The notes below the pieces were generated by a model that did no database searches, was not told where the DNA came from, and saw only the letters and a list, made by a program, of their open reading frames with translations. From Bursaphelenchus xylophilus (Eukaryota; Nematoda; Chromadorea; Rhabditida; Aphelenchoididae): a stretch of DNA of 64,000 nucleotides. Positions 10,165-22,495 of the stretch are shown here, piece after piece. A program made the translations under genes and the position numbers. Numbering within the stretch: the first letter of the stretch is position 1; every line of letters starts with the position of its first letter. The DNA lies in contig CAJFCV020000002.1 in NCBI GenBank assembly GCA_904066235.2, forward strand, positions 2,480,001 to 2,544,000, given 5' to 3'.

Positions 10165-10330
10165 AATATAAGAGACTAAAATTTGCTACAAAAAACGAAG
10201 ATCCGTATGTTTTGTTTAGATGTTATTGATGTGAATAGATGTAAAATATCTCAGAAAGATGATCAACTATCATAGAACCCGATTAATCTTACTATTTCTA
10301 CTAACTACGCTTTCTCCTAGCCTCCACCAA
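10165..10330. repeat. R6 dispersed repeat
   Basis: Shares TGTAAAATATCTCAGAAAG, GATCAACTATC and TTACTATTTCTACTAA with the copies near 28200-28290 and (inverted) 46820-46940. Confidence 0.6.
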
Positions 10331-10634
10331 GCGTAAAGTGACGGACCGACGCAATCTATAGTATTGTTGATTCCAACTGTCGCTGACCTAAAAAGTTCTG
10401 GCGCCGAATTTGCACAACGACTAGTAGTTTCATTGTAGCGGAGTTTGGCACAGGGTTCCATTGTAATTACAGACCATCATAGATTGACTTTTCTTTTGTA
10501 AAATACGACCATTCTCCTTCGCTTAAAATACAAGTTAAATTTTTGATAAAAATATTTTTTTTGCAGGAAATCCAAGGCAAACATACGAATTGGACTTCAT
10601 TCCTCTATTTATCCATAGCTCGAAGTGTTGAAAA

Positions 10635-10726
10635 ATGGGCCGACGTTTCAGCAGCACAACGCCGGATCGCGCACTCCTGAAGCGCTCCAGATCAGTGGAC
10701 TTGACCGACGAAGAGGCTGGAGCTTT
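10635..10726 (+). CDS. shk-1: shk-1 alternative first exon 1
   Basis: ATG at 10635, donor GTGAGT at 10727, 30 codons plus two bases (TT). Joined to the shared acceptor at 45334 the split codon becomes TTT. The peptide starts MGRRFSSTTPDRALLKRSRS and is basic at its start and acidic at its end (DLTDEEAGA). A strong acceptor TTTTTTGCAG ends at 10566, so the exon probably runs from 10567 with a 68-base leader, either trans-spliced or spliced to an upstream untranslated exon. This would be the most distal channel isoform in the window, with a 34.6 kb intron to the core. A basic N-terminus in front of a Kv1 tetramerisation domain could act as an inactivation ball; that is inference. Confidence 0.65.
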
Positions 10727-11160
10727 GTGAGTTTTACATTTCATCTTATTACTATGTAAAAATCGCGTCTTCATACAGCGTAGATGTACAATAAAAATTT
10801 ACTTTTTCCTACATACGCTGTAAAAACTATCTGTAAATTTTTTTTTTCAGCTTCCTAATGCTTATGCTTTTCATTTATTTTTATTTTTTGATCTATGGTT
10901 TATGTCGACTTTATTTGTGTTGTTGTGTTGTCCAAAAGCATTTGTGTGGTTCAGTGGTCACTATTTGAAAACAGCAATTTCTATTTTTGGTGTCAATTCC
11001 GGAACTTTTTTTAAATATAGGATCTTATGCTGCCGTTATAAGGGAAGTGGTGCTACTCCCGGTTCGTGAATGTTCAGTCTGGGCCAATTTCAGTTCAATT
11101 GATTCACACTAATCACATGATGAAATAGTGGATCACAATGGTTTTCATAGTCTAGTCAAT

Positions 11161-11679
11161 ATATAGTGCCCGACAATTAAAAGTGAAGTCTCGATTCTGA
11201 GCCCAACGAAAATTTGACAAACTCGCAGTATTATTTGGACGAACATTGTCAGAAAATGTATTCAGCACCATAAAATTACCAGTATTATGACAAATAGTGC
11301 CTAAAGGCCCCGTTTTGTGGCACACAAACCCCGCCTCTTGATGCCGGGCAATGGTACCCTAAAACTCGGCCAATTTTCGTAAATTGTTTCTAGGGCTCTT
11401 CACTGTATTCTTGACTATGTTTCTTGATAGTTTCAAAGTTTCAATCCCAACAGATCTCTCAAAGGTTCAGGTAATTCTAAAAATTAAAAACTTCACTTTT
11501 AATTGTCGCCCAAAAATTTTTCAAGCGCCCGTTGCACAGTGCGTTTAAAGTGCACATGTATGAAAATTTGCACTCTGCATTGCCGTAGGGTACCGAAGAG
11601 GCCTGAGGGAACACCTTGTGCCTCAGGGCAACGTCGGGCTCAGAATCGAGACTTCACTTTTAATTGTCGGGCACTATAT
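11161..11679. mobile_element. TIR element with 40-50 bp inverted ends
   Basis: ATATAGTGCCCGACAATTAA at the left and TTAATTGTCGGGCACTATAT at the right; the inverted match continues inward through GTGAAGTCTCGATTCTGAGCCC. TA-rich ends suggest a TA target. The interior is about 420 bp, includes a GCACAGTGCG motif, and has no transposase frame, so it is a MITE. Confidence 0.8.
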
Positions 11680-12007
11680 GATCTTTCCATCGCAGGCCGT
11701 GGCATTCGCGAAAGTCATCGGTCCATCTCATTGTTGGACGGCCAAGTTGATTTGTATTTATACGCAGGTGCCCATTCCAACAATCGCTGTTCCCATCTTC
11801 CTTCGTCTTTCCTTAGTTTCCATCTGCGTCGTTGACCGAAGAATTTTTTCTTTGTATTCTTCGAAGGCTAAAAAATCAGTTCCACACGGCTAGACTTGGC
11901 TCTGAAAGCGGGCTGGGCCGAAAATCGCGGCCCGGCGTTTTTCAAATTCGCTTGGTCTACGCTACAACTAGGATGTATACATACAAAAAGGGACGGTCAA
12001 CCAACTG

Positions 12008-12412
12008 CTAACCAGAGATTGCCACGGCAAAAATTTTGGCTCTTAGCTCTCAGAGCCGGAGCCGAAGCCAAACCTGCAGCTCCGGCGCTGGCTCCCGTGC
12101 AATTTTTTTTTAAAAAATATTTTTCCAAAAATAAAACTTATTAGTGCCGGTGATGACACACCCAAGTTTTTGATCCAAGTCGTAAGTACGCAACATCCTT
12201 CCCAGTATTTTTCAAGCAATTGGTTTAACAAGATCAAGAAATTTTTACTTTTCTGAACGCTGAAAGTGTGACTCCGACTTTTTGCTTGGGAGCAGGAGCT
12301 GGACTCAAAATTTCCGGCTCCGGCTCCGGCTCTGGCTCCCGGCTCGGAGCCGGAGCTCAGATCCGGAGCCAACAGCCGGCTCCGGAGCCGTTGCAACCTC
12401 TGGTTCTAACTA
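12008..12412. mobile_element. Fold-back rich in GGCTCC/GGAGCC units
   Basis: AACCAGAG at the left pairs with CTCTGGTT at the right. The left arm has TCAGAGCCGGAGCC and the right arm has a run of GGCTCC/GGAGCC hexamers (12318-12390). The high local GC stands out in AT-rich DNA. Confidence 0.65.
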
Positions 12413-13084
12413 GTTTGTAATTCCAAGCCATCTATAGTCATCATTTACCCTGATGACTAAAGATGGCACTGCCATCATTCCTGTTTTTCAACCGCACCTG
12501 TCTTCATTACTCTTTGCCCTTTATACCTCGATAATCCAACCGTCTAGCCAAACAAACTGAACAATTATAAAAACAATTGGCCGTGATCTCACGCACATGT
12601 CGTATTCTCACATTCGTAACCGAAATTATATTCGCCTGCATACAATAAATGAAAAAACAAAAAGTCTGGCGATTGTAGCGTGTTTTTCGCCTAAGTTACA
12701 CTACTATTTAGAGGTGGAATACCTTTATTCGGAACTTTGAAAAGCCCAAAGACATCTGCCATTCGTTAAAGGGTGCTTTCGTTCGCATAAATCGGGTTTT
12801 ATTTGCCGGGATTTCGAGATTTTTTTTGCGTTTTTTGCTTTTTTCTCTGCACTTTTGGTTGCTGCAAGTGGAATGACGATTGAGATTTGGGTTCAAGATA
12901 GTAAATATTTGGAAAATTTTAAGCCAGAATTCTTTGACTTTTGGTAATGGCGTAGCAGATAGAGAAATGTAAAAATTTTTGCAGCCTTTAAAATTTTACC
13001 TTGGTCCTTCCTTACCATATTTAACTTGACACGCCTCTGATTTTTTACTTGAAAATGCAGATTTCTTGTTAACAATGGAAAGGC
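12413..13084. other. No gene seen
   Basis: Unique AT-rich sequence. No exon found on either strand. Confidence 0.35.
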
Positions 13085-13086
13085 AG

Positions 13087-13490
13087 GTACCCCATGTGCG
13101 ACCCTCAGATTTTCTCGAAATTTTGCCCACACTTCGGACATAGGTCACATATCAATTCCTGAAAATTTCAGCTTGCACTTTGCAGGCGCAACCGAGATAT
13201 TCAACGATCTTTGCGGCTGCGAGAGTACGCGAAACGTGGAGAGCGGTCAAAGAAAAAGCCCTTTTTGGCCATGTATTTTCCATTTTCGTGCGGAAGAAAT
13301 TGATTTTTTGTGGAAATGTTACTCGCTACGGTAAAAAAAAGTATGAAACTTTTCGTGCCGAAATTGGCAAAAAATTGGGGGGATTTTTTCCAACATTCGA
13401 CCTTAAAATCTCGGTGGCCTTTGCAAAGCACGAGCTACAATTTCGCATATGTCTTTCAATGATTACTCTAAATTTGAGACAAGTTTACTG
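13087..13490. repeat. Degraded R3 copy
   Basis: R3 landmarks in order: CATGTGCGACCCTCAGATTT, GAGAGTACGCGAAACGTGGAG, GTGGAAATGTTACTC and GCAAAGCACGAGCTA. Confidence 0.7.
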
Positions 13491-13993
13491 TAATAGATTT
13501 TTTAGCTTGCTTTTTGCAAAATAAAAAACTATTTTCAAGTTGTATCCCATCCCACGTGTTACTCAATTTTTCCTGTCTCTCCCATCAATTTCTGCAACCT
13601 GACATCACAGCAAGCGGATTGACGTCAATTTCTGGAACTTGTACACCGTTTTTTCGGCTCTGCCGTTTTCGAAATTGATCGGATAATGGATTGGAGGCTC
13701 TAAAAAAACATTGTCAAACAAGTCGGGGATCGGCTTCAAAGCGGACGGTTTTTGAAAAAGCTGTGGAGAAATGGGCGTTCACGGTTATGAAAATGATTTT
13801 TGAGACCTTCAGCGATTTTTTGAGGGAATTTTGAGGGTTTTTTGGGGGTGGCTACAAATTTGTGACTTAAATTTTGATTACGTTTATGGTATTTTTAGTA
13901 TCGCTTTTTTGGGTCAAGAGCAGGAAAAAAAAATAATATTTTTTCTTGATTTTTGGCTTGAAAATCTCCGAATTCATTGGAAATAAGCTGTAG
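13491..13993. other. No gene seen
   Basis: Unique sequence; short frames without a usable donor. Confidence 0.35.
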
Positions 13994-14135
13994 CAGTCTG
14001 TCGGGAAAATAATGAGTACTTTGTCGGATCAGAAATCGCGAAAAATGAATTGTGGTGCGGCAAAATCAATTACTTTCCCACTTCAGCAACACGATCGGCG
14101 CAGCGACATTGTGCTCATTATTTTCCCGACAGACT
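13994..14135. mobile_element. R1 element
   Basis: CAGTCTGTCGGGAAAATAATG and CATTATTTTCCCGACAGACT ends, about 140 bp apart. Confidence 0.9.
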
Positions 14136-14499
14136 TATATTTTATCGTTTTCTTGGCAAGGTATATTTCAAATTACATATAAAGGGGGTAAATACGTCCG
14201 GAACTGCTGAATAAAAACAAAAAATCAAAGCTATCATTTTTGTCTTTTTTTAGTACATTGAAGTTGTCTTATTTTTCCGCCATAAAATAAAAAGTCGTCA
14301 AAAAAAAAAGATATTTTTGGATGACCTGTCTTTGAGAGCTCGAAAAAATCGATGTGCCAGTTTCGTCTCGGCTTCTCGAGAGACAGAGAAATAATAGAAA
14401 GATCAGTTCGTCTTCGAGACAGCTCAAAAAAAAAAAAAATAAAAAAATAAAAAAATCAAAATTCAAAAAAAATTTTTTTGTCGCCGGACTAATTTTTGG

Positions 14500-14870
14500 T
14501 GTTTGCACTGTGCGAAAAAAGTCAGGGTGCAAGCGACAGCCCAAAAAATCTTATTGCACGGTGCAAAAAGCAAGAAATTGCACAGTGCAAAGAAAACTTT
14601 TGTTTTCGCACAGTGCGCGTCGCCGATTTCAGTCCGGCGACAAACCCCCCTTTTTTCGGCGTGCATTTGACCTTTTGCACCGTGCAAATGCAATATCGCT
14701 GCGACGTAAGCCTTTCTCAACGAAACCGGCGCAAAGTTTGGGCGGGCGAAGAGAAATTGCACAGTGAAAAATGTTTCGAAAAGGAGGCATGCGAAAAAAG
14801 GCCGAAAAAAGCCTACGCACTTTATGAAAATGGTAATAAAAAATAAGTCTTGACATGCCGATGCACAATG
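14500..14870. repeat. R4 cluster
   Basis: Six or more motifs such as TTGCACGGTGCAAAA, TTGCACAGTGCAAA, TCGCACAGTGCGCGTCGCCG and TTTGCACCGTGCAAAT. Confidence 0.75.
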
Positions 14871-15148
14871 GACTTTACTGTACATACTTTTCGATTTTTT
14901 TTTGATTTTTTTGAAAAATTTTTTTTATCAAACCAAAAAAAATCAAAAAAAAATTTCCCAAAAAATTTTCTTTTTCAAAGCAAATAGCTCCCATTGACCA
15001 AAACAGGCCAAGAGCTTTAAAAAAATGCAAATTCCAGTCTAAATTGGGCCAATTTTTCCACTTTGCGGCACGATTTCATTACCATTTTTTTCTTTGTCGC
15101 TCCGGAATAAGAGCATATAATACGTTATTTTGACGGGACAACGCAATG

Positions 15149-17827
15149 GCTGTCCCCAAATTTATACCATTCTGTCCCCAAATTTCCCCATTCTGTCCCC
15201 AACGACCTGTCCCCAAATAGGAGTTCGGAATCTGTCCCCAAAATATTCCGAATATGTCCCCAAACACAAAAATTAGTCTAGGGTCCATGTTTCGGGGTAG
15301 TAATAACACTTCGGGCTAAAAAATTTGAAAATTCAAATTGATGATTACGTAATAAGCAAAAGTTCAAAACTTTTGGGTAAAAATCGGATATAGGGGTAAT
15401 CGAGGATGCTGATTTTGAAAATGATATTCATTTTTCATGATTTTAACTTTTTTCTTAAGTAGTAGTGTAAAGTAGTAATTTTTGAAAACTTTAGATGATA
15501 TGTCGAGTTATAGGTAATCGAGGATGCTGATTTTGAAAATGATATTCATTTTTTATGATTTTAACTTTTTTCTTAAATAGTACTGTAAAGTATTAATTTT
15601 TGAGATTTTTTGAATTGGTCAGGTTTATAGGTGCTGATTCCAGGATAACATTCCCGATGAGTTGTGCTGTAAAGTTGTGATTTCTTTATTTTATTTTTTT
15701 GATGAATAGTTAGTTAAGTGCAAGGTATGTGTTATTGTTGATTCAAAAACTGTGTTCATCTTCTATAGCTTTTATTTACCTCCAATCAGATGGCAGAAGA
15801 ATTTCCGCTCAAAAATTTCTGTCAAACCTGGCATAGCAGCAGGCTATCCCAAGCCAAACAATTTTATAGCAGAAAAATTTCTGTCAAACCCCGCCCATTT
15901 TGGCGCGCTCGATGAAGAGCAGAAGCAATACCGTTGATGACTCGAAGTAATAATCGCGTGAAAAACAATCCTGTTGGATAATAACACAATGTTGCTCAAA
16001 GAACTTAAATTAGCAAAAAAACTTTTTGAAATTTAAAAATACTTCTCTTTAGACAACATAGTTATATTTTTAAAATTTTTTGTCATAAAAAGAAAAAAAA
16101 ACAACCGTACTACTTTGTGACGTTGTCCGTACAAGAAGTTAAATTTACGCAAGTTATTTGCTGTTTCAACGTTTTCTCTATCGATTTATTGCAATTAGGC
16201 AGATATTGTTTTAGGTGACATCACACGGACCTGAAGGAGTTGAAAATATTTGTAAAATATTTTAAATTTTGATTGTGATAAATGCTAGCCTGAACAATTA
16301 TCCAACAGCATTGTTTTTCACGCGATTATTACTTCGAGTCATCAACGGTATTGCTTCTGCTCTTCATCGAGCGCGCCAAAATGGGCGGGGTTTGACAGAA
16401 ATTTTGTCTGCTATAAAATTGTTTGGCTTGGGATAGCCTGCTGCTATGCCAGGTTTGACAGAAATTTTTGAGCGGAAATTCTTCTGCCATCTGATTGGAG
16501 GTAAATAAAAGCTATAGAGAATTTTTTTGGGAAAAATTATATTTAAAGGCCCTTGTAAATTGAATTATCGTCCAGTAATCATAATCAATCAGGCTAAAGG
16601 CATGACACCCTTGTAATTATACGATAGGAATGCTCTCATCACCATCAAATTTGTGGTGATTGCAAAAAAAAAACCGAAAACTCGAAAAAATCCAGTAAAA
16701 ATGTATTTTGACTGCGAAGGAACAAAAATTATTTAAAAATATCAACATACCATGGTTTTGTGGCATATAAGAGACGAAATGCAAAAAACATTGCAGAACC
16801 CGGATTCGAAACCAGGACCTGTTTCACCGGAAGTGGGGTCACTACCATTCGGCCAACTAGACACAGCTCTACCGTCGTTCCAAGAGCTTATAAATTGCCG
16901 CGGAAATTAGGCTAAAATACGTATGTTAGCCATAACTTTGCCCAAACAGCAGCTAATTTTTTTTGCGCTGTGCACTATTTTTAATGCTCTTTTAAATGAT
17001 ATAGGTTTCGTTAAGAAAGCAGGGTGCAACTATTTGCCGATCCCTTGTTAAGAAAAAAGTTAAAATCATGAAAAATGAATATCATTTTCAAAATCAGCAT
17101 CCTCGATTACCTATAACTCGACACCTCATCTAAAATTTTCAAAAATTATACTTTACACTACTACTTAAGAAAAAAGTTAAAATCATGAAAAATGAATATC
17201 ATTTTCAAAATCAGCATCCTCGATTACCTATAACTCGACACCTCATCTAAAATTTTCAAAAATTATACTTTACACTACTACTTAAGAAAAAAGTTAAAAT
17301 CATAAAAAATGAATATCATTTTCAAAATCAGCATCCTCGATTACCTATAACTCGACATATCATCTAAAGTTTTCAAAAATTACTACTTCACACTACTACT
17401 TAAGAAAAAAGTTAAAATCATGAAAAATGAATATCATTTTCAAAATCAGCATCCTCGATTACCTATAACTCGACATATCATCTAAAGTTTTCAAAAATTA
17501 CTACTTTACACTACTACTTAAGAAAAAAGTTAAAATCATAAAAAATGAATATCATTTTCAAAATCAGCATCCTCGATTACCCCTATATCCGATTTTTACC
17601 CAAAAGTTTTGAACTTTTGCTTATTACGTAATCATCAATTTGAATTTTCAAATTTTTTAGCCCGAAGTGTTATTACTACCCCGAAACATGGACCCTAGAC
17701 TAATTTTTGTGTTTGGGGACATATTCGGAATATTTTGGGGACAGATTCCGAACTCCTATTTGGGGACAGGTCGTTGGGGACAGAATGGGGAAATTTGGGG
17801 ACAGAATGGTATAAATATGGGGACAGC
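15149..17827. mobile_element. 2.7 kb fold-back element with unequal tandem repeats in its arms
   Basis: Both ends carry GCTGTCCCCAAATTTATACC-like sequence, inverted, with repeated TGTCCCCAA units. The arms continue through CCTAGACTAATTTTTGTG and CCCGAAGTGTTATTACTACC (right-arm orientation). Next comes a 117-118 bp tandem unit (AAGAAAAAAGTTAAAATCAT...) present five times in the right arm (starts 17050, 17167, 17284, 17402, 17520) but about twice in the left arm (around 15445 and 15562). A second inverted pair (15763-15980 against 16300-16518, with CTATAGCTTTTATTTACCTCC at its outer end) lies inside. No transposase frame is visible. Confidence 0.85.
16797..16876 (-). ncRNA. tRNA-like sequence (pseudo-tRNA or SINE head)
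   Basis: On the minus strand a B-box-like GGTTTCGAATCC (16813-16802) follows, at tRNA spacing, an A-box-like CTAGTTGGCCGAATGG (16860-16845). The T-arm can pair CCTGG with CCGGG around an eight-base loop, but the anticodon stem is weak and the acceptor stem is not convincing. It is more likely a degenerate tRNA or a tRNA-derived SINE than a working tRNA. Confidence 0.35.
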
Positions 17828-18251
17828 TTAACAATTATCCATTTTGACGTACTTATTTTTCGTTACTGATTACGTAGAAGGTAATTCCGTGTGTTTACAA
17901 CGCTACGTTCACTATTAATAAAGGGGATTGGGAAATTTGAATATTCTAGTAAGGGGGTCGGGGATCAGAAGTGTTTTTTGAGAATTTTCATGGGTAAGGG
18001 GGTTTTTGTTAGGGAAAATGAGATTTTTTAGGGGAAAACTACTTTTTTTACGACAAAACCAGTCTATAACAAACAATTTCAGGGGTCACTTAGAGTCAGT
18101 TTTGCGTCAGAAAGAGCTTTTTTGCGGCGAAACCCTTCTATAACAAATATTTTTTTGTTTCTTGCGATTTGTCGTACAGAGAGAGGCTCCGCTGAATTTT
18201 GGAAATGATTTTCTGTCTACTAACTATCTTTAGAGACGTAGGAAATAACCT
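17828..18251. other. No gene seen
   Basis: Unique AT-rich DNA with GGGTAAGGGGGTTTTTG stretches. Nothing coding. Confidence 0.35.
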
Positions 18252-18590
18252 CAGTCTGTCGGGAAAATAACGTGCACTCTGCGAAAACGAAATTCCGATT
18301 TGCACCGTGCAATAGCCTTTTTTGGCCTGTCGCTTGCACTCGGACTCTTTTGCACAGTGCAAGCGTCAAAAATGAGCCCAGCGACCTCCCTTACGTGCAC
18401 TAAGCCGAGAGATCGTCTACCCGCTTCCGGAAAGTCGCTGGGATTATTTTTGGCTGCTGCACTATGCAAAGAAGTCATGGAGCAAGCGACAAACCAGAAA
18501 GCCATTGGCACGGTGTAAAAAGCGATCAATTGCACCGTGCAAAGAAAACTTTTGTTTTTGCACAGTGCATATCGCGGAAATCACTCCAGC
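18252..18590. repeat. R1 end followed by R4 cluster
   Basis: CAGTCTGTCGGGAAAATAAC at 18252 starts like R1 but has no matching right end. Several R4 motifs follow (TTTGCACCGTGCAA, TTTGCACAGTGCAAG, TTGCACCGTGCAAAG). Confidence 0.65.
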
Positions 18591-19039
18591 GACTTTGCAA
18601 AATGACTATTATTATATTTATTATATGTATGATGTAATAGGTATAGCGAGTAAGTATTATAGTATTAAGCGCGAACGTATATTAATTAGTGACCTACCTC
18701 TATTTTTCTCATAAAGTAGGTGTGAACATTTTATTTATTTTTTTCATTTTTACGTTCTTGCTAATTCACAAAACTTTTTTTTTTTATTTTTTCGCCGTCT
18801 TTTCAGTAGCTCATTATGGTCAATTTTTGAGTCTATTTTCCAAAGATCTTTTTCGACCCGAAAAATTAAAATTTATTGTTTTTCACATTTTTTAAAAGAT
18901 TTTCTTTCGATTAGTTAACTTTATAAATCGGCCTCAAATTGTGGCCAGATTGCTCGAACTGTGGGCGGAATATTTAACTGGCTATTCAGGTGTTCAATTT
19001 GATTCATTTTTTATATGTAAAAGAACATTTTTTGTGGGT
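18591..19039. other. No gene seen
   Basis: Very AT-rich (TATTATATTTATTATATG near 18610). No exon found. Confidence 0.35.
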
Positions 19040-20215
19040 TGAATATCTGTCGTCAGAACCAAGATATTGAATGGTCTTTGCGGCCGAGAGAGCACGAGAA
19101 ACGTGGAGAGCGGTCAGAGAGAAAAAAATGTTTGGCCGTAATTCTGTAAAAAATTGATTTTTTGTGAAAACATTACCCTCTACGGTACAAATAAAGATAA
19201 TTTTTTCACAGACAAGACGCAAAAAGCAGCTGAGACCATCTTTACAGGGTGTCCCAAAAAAATGCATGCTTCTTCCATGGGTTCTGACGCGAAAATTTTT
19301 AGGTTGGGCCAAAAGATCTTTGTACTACTAAAATCTCCGTGTTTTTCTGTCCTAGTCATTTCAGTTTTGCGGTCATATCGACCAACTAACACGGGTTTTT
19401 TAAATGTCAAACAAAGGAACTGGGATTTTGTCACTATGTTTGAACTCAAGTTGTTACTGAATTTGCTCACAGGGAAGTACTCCAAGCGCAACGCCCAGAT
19501 TTTGATGAAACTTGGCACAAATTTAGAATAATTTTTTCTAAGATATATGCAAGAATCCTAGCTCGCGCTTTGCAGAAACAACCGAGATTTCTAGATCGAA
19601 AGTCGGCGAAAATTTAGGACTTTTTCCCAGATTTTGGCACGAAAAGTTTCATGCCTATTTCAACCGTAAGGGATAATTTTTCTACAAAAAATGGAAATTT
19701 TCCGCACGAAACTGCCGAAGTTATGGCCAAAAAGCTTTTTCCTCTCTGACCGCTCTCCACGTTTAGCGTGCTCTTTCGGCGGCAAAAATCGTTCGACATC
19801 TCGGCGGCGCCCGCAAAGCGCGAGCTAAAACTTTCAGGAATTGATATTTAGTCCATACCCGACGTGTGTGCAAAATTTAAAGAAAATCTGAGTGTCGCAC
19901 TTGGAGTACTTCCCCTGTCAGTATTAGAAAGGACGTTGTGTCAAAAATAATCATGCAATGTAAGGACAATATATAGGCATAAAAAAATGCATTTTTTTTG
20001 GGATACGCTGTACAAATCTTACAAAGCAGCAAATTTTTTGGCCATATCTTTTCCAGTTTTCCGCGGAAAAAATGGGGTTTTTTGTGGAAACATTCCCTAA
20101 TACGATAGAGATAAGTATGAAATTTTTCGCACCAAACTTCTCAAAAAAGAGCCACATTTCTCTCCAACTTTCTATCAAAAAATCTCTGTCGTTTCTGCAA
20201 GCTAGGAGTCTTGAA
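19010..20215. repeat. R3 fragments around the full copy
   Basis: 19040-19200 and 20030-20215 each resemble one half of R3 (GAGAGAGCACGAGAAACGTG; TTTTTGTGGAAACATTCC). Facing copies of CCCAAAAAAATGCAT (19252 and, inverted, near 19986-20000) suggest the ends of another element around them. Confidence 0.5.
19469..19918. mobile_element. R3 reference copy, near full-length
   Basis: About 450 bp between CAGGGAAGTACTCCAAG and CTTGGAGTACTTCCCCTG, flanked on both sides by TCA, which fits a TNA duplication. The two halves are inverted, related sequences: GCTCGCGCTTTGCAG on one side, CGCAAAGCGCGAGC on the other. No protein frame spans it. Confidence 0.85.
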
Positions 20216-20329
20216 ATTTGCAAGTCAACCCGTCATTTTTTTCTCGTTTCCCAACAACTGCTTATACGTCTTCCGTTGACTTCATACGAGATTCAGTGCT
20301 ATCCAAGTGCGTGTCTGATGCCTTTTCTT

Positions 20330-21240
20330 GTTTTTTGATAACGGAACGGAAGTACTCTGTGGGTTAAGAAAACAATAAGTGCTACCAAAAGAAATGGGCA
20401 CCGGCAATAACAAGAGGCATTACACCGCTCGAAATAAACGGGCCTTTTTATGGGAATTTTGGGGATTTTTCGAATTTTTGACACTGAAAATCAATGTCCC
20501 CCGCCTGTTTAGTTGTAGTAGGAAAGGTAACATATTTTTGCCCTCCGGCGATAAAGTCTTTGAATTAATTTTTTTAAACATTTTTTTTTTTGAAAATCAG
20601 GGAAATCACGCTCGTATTTTACTTTTTCATTTTGTAAAATTCAAATTCAATTACATAAATTAAAAATTTCTTCAAAAAATCTCGTTTTTGAAAAAAAAAT
20701 TTTCTTGTTTTTTGTATATTCTAATAACAAAACATCCCGGTACAAATTATTGTACTTTTCCAAACATTATTTTGAGTTTTGAAAACTCCAAAATAAAGAA
20801 AAAAATTGAAAAAATCTCAGAATACAATCTTGTCTTATCTTTTTGGAGTCTTTTTGAGAATTAGCATTGGTTTTTATAACCTATAACGGGCGCATTTTAC
20901 TTATCCAGCGTAATTTTATTTTTCAAAAATTCAAGAATTTTAATTAAAATCGTGTTAAAATAATTTTTTTATATATTTTTTAGAATGCTTGTTAAAAAAA
21001 AGCTTGAATTATAATATTTATCCTATTTTACATTTCCAATGTACTTTTATGCACATTCTTTTCCAAAAATCCCAAAATCTTAATTAACTTTTTGATTCCT
21101 CCAAAAAACCCCCATTTCTCGCAACTTTCCCACCCTCAAATCTCATGGGTAGCAGTTTACAACCGCCAATTGGCCTTTCTGTACTCCACACATTACACAA
21201 AACAGGTGTAAATGGCTGAGAGTAAATGCATTTCGAACTC
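20330..21240. other. Long AT-rich stretch, no gene seen
   Basis: Dominated by A/T runs. No splice-consistent exon on either strand. Confidence 0.4.
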
Positions 21241-21244
21241 ACAA

Positions 21245-22190
21245 GGAAGTACTCCAAGTTCGACGCTTAGTTTTTGATGAAAATTGGAGAAAAATTAGAT
21301 TAGCCTTTTTGTGTAGGATATATGCGAGATTCTGGATTGCCCTCTAAACTTGCGCTTTGCAGAAAATATCGGGAATTTTCGGCCGAAAATTAGTGAAAAT
21401 GGGGCTATTTTTAAATGTATAGTTCACAAGGGAAGTACTCCAAGTTCGACGCTTAGTTTTTGATGAAATTGGAGCAAAATTAGATCAACTTTTTTGTGAG
21501 ATATAAATGAGATTTCTGGCGTACGCTTTGCAGAAACGACCAAGATTTTTGTGCCGAAGGTTGGAAAAAAATGCGACATTTTTTTCGATTTTTTGACATG
21601 CAAAGTTTCATACTTATTTCTATCGTAGAGAGTAATGTTCCCACAAATAATTAATTTTTTCCACATTAGATTCTAAAAGATATGGCCAAAAAGTGTTTTT
21701 CTCTCTGACCGCTCTCCACGTTTCGCGTACTGTCTCGTCCGCAAAGATCGTTGAATATCTCGGCTCTCCTTGCAAAACAGAAGCTAGGACCTTTAGAAAT
21801 TGATCTGTGGCCTATGAATAATAGACTTCCAGTTTGCGCTTTGCAGAAACGACGAGATTTTTTGGCAGAAAGTTGGTGAAAATGTCAAATTTTTTTGCGA
21901 ATTTTGGCATAAATAAGTTTTGCGGCTATTTTTACCCTAAAGGTATGTCACTTTCGTCAAAAAAAAATTTTTTTCCACGCGAAATTGGGTAAGATGCGGG
22001 CAGAAAAAATATCATTTTGGAACACTCTCCACGTTTCGCGTACTCTCTCCGCCGCAGAGATCGTTGTATATCTCGGCGACGCCTGAAAAATGCTAGCTAA
22101 AACTCTCTGGAAAAGATATGTCGCCTATTTCCGACGCGTGCGCAAATCAAAAAAAAATTGCATCGCACTTGGACCACTTCCTTGTCGGTT
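21245..22190. repeat. Two or more overlapping R3 copies
   Basis: The R3 left end occurs twice in direct orientation (AAGGAAGTACTCCAAGTTCG near 21242 and AGGGAAGTACTCCAAGTTCG near 21429). R3 interior follows (CGCTCTCCACGTTTCGCGTAC near 21710 and 22025), and a degraded right end lies near 22165. Confidence 0.7.
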
Positions 22191-22495
22191 GTTCATTCTT
22201 TGCTTTGTCGGCCCTTAGGGGCTTTCTTCATAATGGCTGTTAGTAAGCGTATATCCAGTGAATTATTTAATTATTCCGGTGGGAATCATCTTGTGGTAGG
22301 TTCACCATGACACATTATAATGCAAGTTCTGGAGTGTTATTACATAGTGCGGGAACAAATCTCCAAGTGTCAGCGCTGCGATACCTGGAAAGAGAGAGAA
22401 TTGGGGAGTATACCAGAGAAGTTCTTTGATATATATTTTTTTACCGAGGCTTTTATAATACTATGTTATTCTTTGGTGGTTGCGACTCTTGCAGT

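Noticed and set aside
15079..17827. Tandem repeat array considered as CRISPR-like
   Set aside because: Units of 117-118 bp are contiguous with no variable spacers and lie in the arm of a eukaryotic fold-back element.
22233..22314. ATG-started frame MAVSKRISSELFNYSGG as a channel first exon
   Set aside because: Its possible donors leave zero or one base, not the two bases the shared acceptor needs.
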